Below are positions 6,519-12,230 of a stretch of DNA of 14,436 bases, one piece after another (within the stretch, counting starts at the first letter, position 1; each line of letters opens with the position of its first letter). The DNA is from an uncultured Eubacteriales bacterium (GTDB lineage Bacteria > Bacillota > Clostridia > Oscillospirales > Oscillospiraceae), in contig CABRZO010000043.1 in assembly GCA_902475455.1 (NCBI GenBank), positions 1-14,436 of the forward strand. The letters run 5' to 3'. The notes beneath the pieces were generated by a model that did not search any database, was not told the DNA's origin, and worked only from the letters and a program-made list of their open reading frames with translations. Position numbers and translations under genes: made by a program.

Positions 6519-7595
6519 TCACTTTCCGGTCACTTTGTGGCAAGCCACGAAATGGGGTGACGCACCGGTGCCCACATTGACGAACTCCGGCTCCTCCTCG
6601 TGGCAGCGCTTGTCTGCGTAGGGACAGCGGGTGCAGAAATTGCAGCCCTTGGGCGGATTCAGGGGGCTGGGCACCTCTCCGGTGAGCAGGATACGCTTGC
6701 GCATCCGGTCCACCGTGGGGTTGGGGATGGGGGCTGCGGAAATCAGCGCCTGGGTGTAGGGGTGCAGCGGCTGGGCGTAGAGCTCTCTGCTGTTGGTGAT
6801 CTCCACGGTCTTGCCTAGGTACATGACGGCGATGTTGTGGCTGATATGCCGCACCACCGACAGGTCGTGGCCGATGAAGATATAGGCCACATTGAGTTCC
6901 TGCTGGAGCTTGGCCATCAGATTGACGATCTGGGCCTGGATGGACACATCCAGAGCGGAGACAATCTCATCACAGACAATGAACTTAGGGCTCAGAGCCA
7001 GGGCCCGGGCAATGGAGATCCGCTGCCGCTGACCGCCGGAAAACTCGTGGGGGAAGCGGGTGGCCACCTGGGGATTCAGACCCACCAGAGTGAGCATCCG
7101 ACTGACCAGATCCTCCTCCTCCCCCTTTCCGGAGACCAGCTTGTGGGTGCGGGCTCCCTCCAGGATGATATCCTTTACCGTCATCCGGGGATTCAGGGAG
7201 GCGAAGGGGTCCTGGGTCACGGTGGTCAGGTCCTTGCGAAGCCCCCGCATCTCCTTGTCACTGATCTGGGCCAGGTCCCGGCCGTCATAGATGATCTGGC
7301 CCGAAGTGGCCTTGTAGTTGCGCAGCACGCAGTTGCCGATGGTGGATTTTCCGGAGCCCGACTCCCCCACCAAGCCAAGGGTCTCACCGTAGCCCACGGA
7401 AAAGGTGACATCGTCCACCGCCTTAACATCGCCAATTTTGCGTTTGAGCAGGCCTCGGGTCACCGGAAAGTACATTTTCAGATTGGACACCCGGAGCAGA
7501 GCCCGGGAACTGTCCTCCACCGGGGAGCGCTTGGCGACATCCCGGTCCAGCTCCTCCCGCAGCGCTTGCCGGATGGGCAATTCAGGATTGGTCAT
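6519..7595 (-). CDS. ABC transporter ATP-binding protein, DppF/OppF type
   Basis: This 358-residue ATPase powers the importer. An N-terminal extension of about 30 residues precedes the nucleotide-binding domain. It has Walker A GESGSGKS (77-84), signature FSGGQRQ (185-191), Walker B FIVCDE (205-210) and switch histidine H243. The residue after the catalytic glutamate is isoleucine (DEIVSALD), where DEPVSALD is more usual. The C-terminal oligopeptide-type extension holds a cysteine cluster (C318, C321, C324, C331), which in this family may bind a [4Fe-4S] cluster or zinc. The start codon overlaps the preceding ATPase stop by four bases (ATGA), evidence of tight co-translation. Confidence 0.95.
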   Translation of the reverse strand: MTNPELPIRQALREELDRDVAKRSPVEDSSRALLRVSNLKMYFPVTRGLLKRKIGDVKAVDDVTFSVGYGETLGLVGESGSGKSTIGNCVLRNYKATSGQIIYDGRDLAQISDKEMRGLRKDLTTVTQDPFASLNPRMTVKDIILEGARTHKLVSGKGEEEDLVSRMLTLVGLNPQVATRFPHEFSGGQRQRISIARALALSPKFIVCDEIVSALDVSIQAQIVNLMAKLQQELNVAYIFIGHDLSVVRHISHNIAVMYLGKTVEITNSRELYAQPLHPYTQALISAAPIPNPTVDRMRKRILLTGEVPSPLNPPKGCNFCTRCPYADKRCHEEEPEFVNVGTGASPHFVACHKVTGK

Positions 7596-8656
7596 TGTGG
7601 CTGGGCCTCCTCTCCCATGGCATTCAAACTGGTCTCATTCAACTTCATCAGCGCCTCCCGCTCTGGCCCAGTTTCATCCAGGTGGAAACAGGCACATTTA
7701 TGGATGCCCGAGGGGCTGTCGATTTCCTTGGGCTCCGGCCGCCGGGTACGGCACTCCTCGGTACAGTAGCGGCACCGGGAGTAAAAGGCACAGCAGTCGG
7801 CGGGGATCTTGGACATATCCGGGGGATCTCCCTCGATGGAGGCCAGTCCCGCCTCCTTGGGCAGGTCCAGCCGGGGCACCGCCCGGATCAGTCCCAGGGT
7901 GTAGGGATGATGGGGATTTTCAAAGATGTCATGGGGATCCCCCTCCTCCACGATCTTGCCGCCATAGACAATTTTGACGCTGTCGGCATACCGGGCCACC
8001 ACGCCCAGGTTGTGGGTGATGATGATCAGGGCGGTGTTGGTCTCCTGGCGCATCTTGTTAAGCTCCTCCAGCACCTGGGCCTGGACCGTCACGTCCAGGG
8101 CGGTGGTGGGCTCGTCGGCGATCAGGATGTCCGGGTTGCAGGCCATGGCCATGGCGATCATTGCCCGCTGCTGCATGCCGCCGGAGAACTCAAAGGGATA
8201 CTGCTTGGCCCGCTGCTCCGGATTGGGGATATTCACCCGCCGCAGCAGCTCCACCGCCTCCTCCATGGCCTGCTTCTTGTTCATGCCCCGGTGCACCCGC
8301 AACGTCTCGGCAATCTGCTTGCCGATAGGAATCACCGGATTCAGGGCAGTGGAGGGCTCCTGAAAGATCATGGAGATCTTGGACCCCCGGATCTTACGCA
8401 TCTCCTCGTCGCTGAGCTGCATCAGATCCTGCCCATGGAACAGCACCTGGCCGCCCACGATCAATCCGGGCGGGAAGGGCACCAGCCGCAGGATGGACAT
8501 GGCCTCCACCGACTTGCCGGAGCCCGACTCGCCGATGATGGCCACGCACTCGCCCTCATGTACCTCGTAGGAGAGATCATCCACGGCCCGCAGCTCGCCG
8601 CCATTGGTGTAAAAATAGGTTTTGAGATGTTTCACCTCAAGAATCGTCTCTGCCAC
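7592..8656 (-). CDS. ABC transporter ATP-binding protein, DppD/OppD type
   Basis: This 354-residue ATPase is the partner of the DppF-type subunit. It has Walker A GESGSGKS (42-49), Q-loop Q99, signature FSGGMQQ (157-163), Walker B ILIADE (177-182) followed by PTTALD, and switch histidine H215. The C-terminal oligopeptide domain has cysteines at 288, 289, 295, 298 and 302, the position where family members carry a metal or Fe-S centre. Translation starts at a GTG (8656), with GAGGAGG 7 nt upstream. It is separated from the binding-protein gene by 180 nt containing two strong hairpins, which could lower ATPase output relative to the binding protein. Confidence 0.94.
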   Translation of the reverse strand: MAETILEVKHLKTYFYTNGGELRAVDDLSYEVHEGECVAIIGESGSGKSVEAMSILRLVPFPPGLIVGGQVLFHGQDLMQLSDEEMRKIRGSKISMIFQEPSTALNPVIPIGKQIAETLRVHRGMNKKQAMEEAVELLRRVNIPNPEQRAKQYPFEFSGGMQQRAMIAMAMACNPDILIADEPTTALDVTVQAQVLEELNKMRQETNTALIIITHNLGVVARYADSVKIVYGGKIVEEGDPHDIFENPHHPYTLGLIRAVPRLDLPKEAGLASIEGDPPDMSKIPADCCAFYSRCRYCTEECRTRRPEPKEIDSPSGIHKCACFHLDETGPEREALMKLNETSLNAMGEEAQPQ

Positions 8657-8701
8657 TCGTTTTCCTCCTCACTTTGGAACCTTGCATATCCCTGCAACCG
8701 T

Positions 8702-8737
8702 CCGCAGAACACACGCACGCTGCCGTGTCCTCTGCGG
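8702..8737 (-). repeat. Stem-loop between binding protein and ATPase genes
   Basis: CCGCAGA (8702-8708) pairs with TCTGCGG (8731-8737), and inside it ACACG (8711-8715) pairs with CGTGT (8724-8728), giving a two-part stem with a small internal loop. No T run follows. It lies upstream of the GTG start of the ATPase gene. Confidence 0.6.
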
Positions 8738-8757
8738 GCCCCTTCAGGGTCGGTAGG

Positions 8758-8791
8758 CCGGGGCCCCGCCTCGCAAAAGGCGGGGCCCCGG
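8758..8791 (-). repeat. Very stable 14-bp GC hairpin after the binding-protein gene
   Basis: Bases 8758-8771 and 8778-8791 are a perfect inverted repeat (arm CCGGGGCCCCGCCT) with a 6-nt loop, 46 nt after the binding-protein stop. Neither strand shows a proper T run after it, so it is more likely an mRNA-stabilising or partial-termination element than a full terminator. Such hairpins commonly give high binding-protein levels over the rest of a transporter operon. Confidence 0.75.
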
Positions 8792-8809
8792 TTGTGATTC
8801 ATTTTTGAA
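8792..8809. repeat. 18-bp direct repeat, copy downstream of the binding-protein gene
   Basis: TTGTGATTCATTTTTGAA occurs here and again, exactly, at 10844-10861 on the other side of the binding-protein gene. This copy lies between the GC hairpin and the gene's stop codon. Only the upstream copy is completed to a palindrome. Confidence 0.8.
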
Positions 8810-8836
8810 GCGTCTGGGGTTCAGCCGTCGGCGAAA

Positions 8837-10618
8837 TTACTCCGCAGTGCTGTCCCAAAGCCGGGCCAGGATGGTGCGGGTGTTGTTGTTCTCGCACAGC
8901 CGCTCGCCGGTGAAACCGCCGATCTTGCTGGAGAAGAAGTCGTGCAGGGTGATGCAGCCGCCCACATAGATGGCCCAGTGGTTCTCCATCCAGATCTCAT
9001 CCATCTGGGTGCCGATCTCGGCCCGCTCATCCATGGTGGTGGCCACGTTCAGGTCGGCGCCCAGCTGCTCAAACTCGGGGTTGTCATAGAACAGACCGTA
9101 CTCGTTGCCGGTGGGCAGCACCCGGCCCAGAGCCTGGGAGATGTTGTACTGCCCGCCGCAGCCGGTGTAGAAGGCGTAGTTGTTGGTGCTGTCCAGGGCA
9201 TAGGCGTTCAGGGAAGAGGTATCCGTGACGGTCTCAATGGTGACGTTGATGCCCACGGCAGCCAGATAGGCGGCGGCCATCTGATACAGCGTCTGATCGT
9301 TGTCGCTCTTCAGATACAGGGTCATATCAAAGCCGTCGGGATAGCCAGCCTCCGCCAGCCGGGCCTTGGCATCCTCGGGGTTGTACTCATAGGTGGCCAG
9401 CACCTCGTCGGAGTAGTCGGCGCTCCAGCCCAGGTCGGTGGCCCAGAGGCCGGGCAGCAGCAGCTCGTCCTGGCCATAATAAGAGGTGGCAATGGCCTCG
9501 CAGTCGATGGCCTCCTGCATGGCGATGCGGACGTTGATGTCATTGAAAGGCTCGGTGTTGCAGTGCAGGCCGATGCCCACGGGGGTGTTGGCATACTGAT
9601 ACTCCTGATAGTTGCCCTCGCCCATGGTATCCCGCAGCTGCTGCATCTCAGAGGTGTTGATCAGGTCGTTGTGGAAGCCGATGTAGTCCAGCTGACCGGA
9701 GATGAACTGGGTGACGATGTTGGAGGAGTCGCTGATCTGAACCAGTTTGACGGAGTCCAGATAGGGCAGCTTGTTTTCAGGATAGCGCTCGTCATAATCG
9801 TAGTAGTTCTCGCTCTTCTGGAAATCCATGGAGGAATCCAGCTCAAAGCCGGTGAGGATGTAGGGACCGGTGCCGCAGGCATAATGCCAGTCGGCCATCT
9901 GCTCGGCGGTAAGTTCATCCCACTCGGGGCCAGTGATGTTGACGGTGTTGATCATAAAGGAGTTGACGGTCACTTCGGAGGGGTCGGTAAAGTAGAAGGT
10001 CAGGGTCAGATCGTCCAGAACCTCAATTTTTTCAATGCCGGGCAGCTGGATCTCCCAGGGGATCTCAGCATTCTGGGTGGCGGTAACTCCGTCGATGCCC
10101 AGCAGCCGGCGATAGGAATAGGCCACATCCTCGGCGGTCAGCTGACGAGCGCCGAAAATGTCATAGTCCCCCAGACCCACAGCGGACTTGTCCTGGAAAT
10201 AGACGTCATCCCGGATGGTAACGGTGATGCTGGAGAAATCCTCCGCGATCTCCCAGGTGTCGGCAATCTGGCCGGAACATTTATCATAGGTAATATAGTT
10301 GGACTGATAGCTGTCCGGGTCCTCGGCGCCCCAGTCAATGGTCCACAGGGACTCCAGCCACAGGCCATAGGTGCGGTTGTCCGCCATGGCAGGGTCAAAG
10401 TACTGCATCAGGGAGTCGCCGTACAGCATGGTCATGGACCCGCCATAAGTGGGTTCGCTGGTGTTGGTGACAACAGGTTCGGCGGCATCGCTACCTGTTC
10501 CCTCCTGACTGGTGGCAGATCCAGCGCTGGACGTGGTATTGCCAGCATCGGAAGAACCACAGGCAGCCAGAGAAAGGAGCATACACAGTGCCAAAATCAG
10601 TGCAGCCAGTTTCTTCAT
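8837..10618 (-). CDS. ABC transporter substrate-binding lipoprotein, family 5 (OppA/DppA type)
   Basis: This 593-residue extracellular lipoprotein captures the substrate for the importer. The signal peptide MKKLAALILALCMLLSLAAC carries a lipobox LAAC with the lipidated cysteine at residue 20, followed by a Ser/Gly/Thr-rich linker of about 35 residues and the SBP_bac_5 fold. Recognisable stretches are ITVTIRDDVYFQDKS, RQLTAEDVAYSYRRLL, NVRIAMQEAIDCEAIA and EAGYPDGFDMTLYLKSD. The start at 10618 has AAAGGAGG a few bases upstream. Family 5 proteins bind peptides, nickel, sugars, opines or other small solutes, so the ligand cannot be named. The gene is first in the importer operon and lies directly downstream of a sigma-54 promoter. 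Confidence 0.95.
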   Translation of the reverse strand: MKKLAALILALCMLLSLAACGSSDAGNTTSSAGSATSQEGTGSDAAEPVVTNTSEPTYGGSMTMLYGDSLMQYFDPAMADNRTYGLWLESLWTIDWGAEDPDSYQSNYITYDKCSGQIADTWEIAEDFSSITVTIRDDVYFQDKSAVGLGDYDIFGARQLTAEDVAYSYRRLLGIDGVTATQNAEIPWEIQLPGIEKIEVLDDLTLTFYFTDPSEVTVNSFMINTVNITGPEWDELTAEQMADWHYACGTGPYILTGFELDSSMDFQKSENYYDYDERYPENKLPYLDSVKLVQISDSSNIVTQFISGQLDYIGFHNDLINTSEMQQLRDTMGEGNYQEYQYANTPVGIGLHCNTEPFNDINVRIAMQEAIDCEAIATSYYGQDELLLPGLWATDLGWSADYSDEVLATYEYNPEDAKARLAEAGYPDGFDMTLYLKSDNDQTLYQMAAAYLAAVGINVTIETVTDTSSLNAYALDSTNNYAFYTGCGGQYNISQALGRVLPTGNEYGLFYDNPEFEQLGADLNVATTMDERAEIGTQMDEIWMENHWAIYVGGCITLHDFFSSKIGGFTGERLCENNNTRTILARLWDSTAE

Positions 10619-10659
10619 GTTCTTTTCCTCCTTTGTTCTTCACGCACTCTCGCGCAGGC

Positions 10660-10677
10660 GAAACAAACTTTTGTTTC
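10660..10677. repeat. 18-bp palindrome at the start of the importer transcript
   Basis: GAAACAAA and TTTGTTTC are perfect inverted arms separated by 2 bp. Taking the predicted sigma-54 start near 10681, the palindrome covers about +4 to +21, a typical place for a repressor operator; as RNA it could also fold in the leader. Confidence 0.55.
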
Positions 10678-10691
10678 TGCAAATTATTAGT

Positions 10692-10707
10692 TGCAAGATG
10701 TGTGCCA
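10692..10707 (-). promoter_or_regulatory. Sigma-54 (-24/-12) promoter of the ABC importer operon
   Basis: Read on the minus strand the site is TGGCACACATCTTGCA, a full match to TGGCAC-N5-TTGCW. The inferred transcription start is near 10681, leaving a leader of about 63 nt. A sigma-70 reading is poor because the TTGGCA and TAATAA hexamers are only 13 nt apart. The surrounding 28-bp block (10684-10711) matches the other sigma-54 promoter block (1703-1730) at 21 positions. Confidence 0.88.
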
Positions 10708-10815
10708 ATTTTTATGGCTCGTTAATTGTTTGTCAATGTGTACGATTATGCCATGTCGAAATTGGTCAAAACGTAAAAACTCATTCTTCTCTCCTGGGGC
10801 TGTGGCAATTTACTC

Positions 10816-10865
10816 AAAACCGTGCCCCTTTTAAGCCCGGTTTTTGTGATTCATTTTTGAATCAC
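10816..10865. promoter_or_regulatory. Candidate enhancer region of the importer promoter (two dyads)
   Basis: Two inverted repeats lie about 135-185 bp upstream of the predicted start at 10681. AAAACCG (10816-10822) pairs with CGGTTTT (10838-10844), and GTGATTCA (10846-10853) pairs with TGAATCAC (10858-10865) around a 4-bp centre. Either could be the binding site of the sigma-54 activator or of the divergent AraC regulator. The ACCG/CGGT core also appears in the dyads upstream of the other sigma-54 promoter. Confidence 0.45.
10844..10861. repeat. 18-bp direct repeat, copy upstream of the binding-protein gene
   Basis: This is an exact copy of the 18 bp at 8792-8809. Here the repeat is extended by TCAC so that GTGATTCA-TTTT-TGAATCAC makes an 8-bp-arm palindrome in the divergent intergenic region. 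Confidence 0.8.
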
Positions 10866-10974
10866 AGGATGTTTCCCTGTATGACGTCCCTTTTATGGTA
10901 CACGACCGCCACCAATTCTCAAGCCTCTTTGCCACCTTTTTGACTGCTCCTATTTCCACCTGTACCATTCTTTC

Positions 10975-11003
10975 TTGTCTGTATCGACAATTTAGAGTAT
11001 AAT
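10975..11003 (+). promoter_or_regulatory. Sigma-70-type promoter of the AraC-family gene
   Basis: TTGTCT (10975-10980) and a perfect TATAAT (10998-11003) are spaced by 17 nt. The expected transcription start is about 11010, which makes an ATG at 11018 an unlikely start and supports the one at 11069. The intergenic region 10619-11068 holds this promoter, the divergent sigma-54 promoter and the dyads, and no gene. Confidence 0.65.
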
Positions 11004-11068
11004 TTCTTTGTTCACCCATGACTGCAAGCACTGTCCCGACGCAAACGGGAGGAGAGGAGTGGAAGGAA

Positions 11069-12022
11069 ATGCTGGATACGCAACTCATGGCCAAGCTGGA
11101 GGAGATCAGCCGGCAACCATCTAGCCCAATCCTTCCGGATCTCCAGGGCGACATCCAGGAGGTGCTGGTCAATTGCCAGGTCCACAGGAACTCCCTCAAC
11201 CTGCCTCCCCACACCAGCGAGTGCATGGAAATGCTAGTGGTATGCCGGGGCACTGTCACCGAACTCATTGAAGGCAAGCAGCTGCCCCTAAAGGCTGGAG
11301 ACATTCTGTTGTCCAGCCCCTACACCTGCCACGGGGTGCTGCCGGCCTCCCCGGACTGTCTGGCGGTCAACATCGATGTCACCCCCTATTTCTTTGACCT
11401 GACCGGCGATATTTTTCGGGGCACCTCGGAGCTGTCTATTTTTCTGTCGGATATTTTGCGAAAGAAACCTTCCCAGGGCCAGTATGTGCTCTTTAATGTA
11501 TTGGAGCACCTCCCCATTCGGAAACTGCTGGATGCTCTGCTGATGACGTTCTTTCTCCATCCAGCCCAAGAAGGGCACCCCTGGACGGCTAAAGACCGGG
11601 ACAGAATCGCCAGTGGCTGTGTGTCCTCTATCCTGTTCTATCTCTACAAAGAGGTGGCTCCTCAACTCAGCCACATTCCGCTGGATGAATGCCTCACCTT
11701 GAAACAGACGGTGCAGAACTACATCGAAACCAACTACCGTGACGCCACTCTGCGGGAGCTGGCCCAACTGGCCAACTGCGCCGAGTCCACCTTGAGCCGG
11801 AACATTTTAAAATTGACCGGGCATTCTTTCAGCGAATTGCTACAGGAATACCGGTTCAACAAGGCCAAGACGTTGCTCTCTACCACCATGCTGCCCATTG
11901 CCGACATCGCCGCCGCCGTGGGCTACGAGTGTTACAGTTTTTTCTACCGGCGGTTCCGGGAGCGTTACGGCTGCACCCCCGCCCAGTACCGGCGGCGACA
12001 CAACGACATCAGACTCTACTGA
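11069..12022 (+). CDS. AraC-family transcriptional regulator with N-terminal cupin-like domain
   Basis: This 317-residue DNA-binding regulator has an N-terminal cupin-like sensing domain at about 40-110 (HTSECMEMLVVCRGTVTELI, then LKAGDILLSSPYTCHGV) and a helical linker. The C-terminal AraC domain has two helix-turn-helices at about 213-311 (ATLRELAQLANCAESTLSRN and MLPIADIAAAVGYECYSFFY), ending in the family hallmark FRERYGCTPAQYRRR. The ATG at 11069 has a purine-rich ribosome site (GGAAGG and GGAGGAG) upstream; a longer frame to 11018 begins only about 8 nt past the predicted transcription start and has no ribosome site. It is divergent from the importer and upstream of the enoate-reductase-like gene, so either or both are candidate targets. 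The effector is unknown. Confidence 0.92.
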   Translation: MLDTQLMAKLEEISRQPSSPILPDLQGDIQEVLVNCQVHRNSLNLPPHTSECMEMLVVCRGTVTELIEGKQLPLKAGDILLSSPYTCHGVLPASPDCLAVNIDVTPYFFDLTGDIFRGTSELSIFLSDILRKKPSQGQYVLFNVLEHLPIRKLLDALLMTFFLHPAQEGHPWTAKDRDRIASGCVSSILFYLYKEVAPQLSHIPLDECLTLKQTVQNYIETNYRDATLRELAQLANCAESTLSRNILKLTGHSFSELLQEYRFNKAKTLLSTTMLPIADIAAAVGYECYSFFYRRFRERYGCTPAQYRRRHNDIRLY

Positions 12023-12024
12023 AT

Positions 12025-12080
12025 ACTGCAAATCAGAGCGGGTAAAAACTGCTCTGATTTGCAGTTTCTTTTCTTTTTTA
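12025..12080 (+). terminator. Rho-independent terminator of the AraC-family gene
   Basis: Bases 12025-12039 and 12051-12065 form a perfect 15-bp stem (arm ACTGCAAATCAGAGC) with an 11-nt loop, followed by a T-rich tail (TTCTTTTCTTTTTTA). It starts 2 nt after the stop codon, so the reductase gene downstream needs its own promoter. Confidence 0.92.
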
Positions 12081-12125
12081 TTTAAAACGCAAAAAAGAGC
12101 AGATTATGCAATGGGTTGGCACCTG

Positions 12126-12153
12126 TTTTCCCCAGGTCCTCGGGCGATATAAT
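12126..12153 (+). promoter_or_regulatory. Possible promoter of the enoate-reductase-like gene
   Basis: A perfect TATAAT is at 12148-12153, but the -35 region is weak (TTTTCC with 16-nt spacing). Such a promoter would need an activator, for which the adjacent AraC regulator is a candidate. A small dyad, ACCTG (12121-12125) and CAGGT (12133-12137), overlaps the -35 region. Confidence 0.4.
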
Positions 12154-12178
12154 GTTGCACAATAGAATTGCGGCCAAA

Positions 12179-12193
12179 GGCCCCGCTGGGGCC
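12179..12193 (+). repeat. GC hairpin in the leader of the enoate-reductase-like gene
   Basis: GGCCCC and GGGGCC flank a 3-nt loop, and further G/C blocks follow immediately (GGGCCC at 12194-12199). It sits about 25 nt before the ribosome site and could fold in the mRNA leader. No known riboswitch was recognised. Confidence 0.5.
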
Positions 12194-12230
12194 GGGCCCA
12201 ACGAAACATAAGCTGAAAGGAGCCAACCGC

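Noticed and set aside
5421..6560. Plus-strand open frame (379 codons) opposite the DppB-type permease
   Set aside because: His/Gln/Asp-rich shadow of a hydrophobic permease on the other strand.
8758..8791. Calling the GC hairpin a full terminator between binding protein and ATPases
   Set aside because: No T run follows on the minus strand, and no convincing promoter was seen before the ATPase genes, so read-through is needed.
7595..8797. Plus-strand open frame (400 codons) opposite the DppD-type ATPase
   Set aside because: Complementary strand carries complete Walker A, signature and Walker B motifs; the plus-strand translation is His/Leu-rich shadow.
8942..10690. Long plus-strand open frame (582 codons) opposite the binding-protein gene
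   Set aside because: Antisense shadow of a GC-rich gene; the Val/Gly/His-rich translation shows no recognisable motif and its start lies inside the lipoprotein gene.
11018..11068. Earlier ATG for the AraC-family gene
   Set aside because: No ribosome site and only about 8 nt after the predicted transcription start; the ATG at 11069 has a strong ribosome site.
12117..12133. Possible sigma-54 promoter before the enoate-reductase-like gene (TGGCACCTGTTTTCCC)
   Set aside because: The -24 box is good, but the essential GC of the -12 box is missing (TTCCC), so it is unlikely to work with sigma-54.
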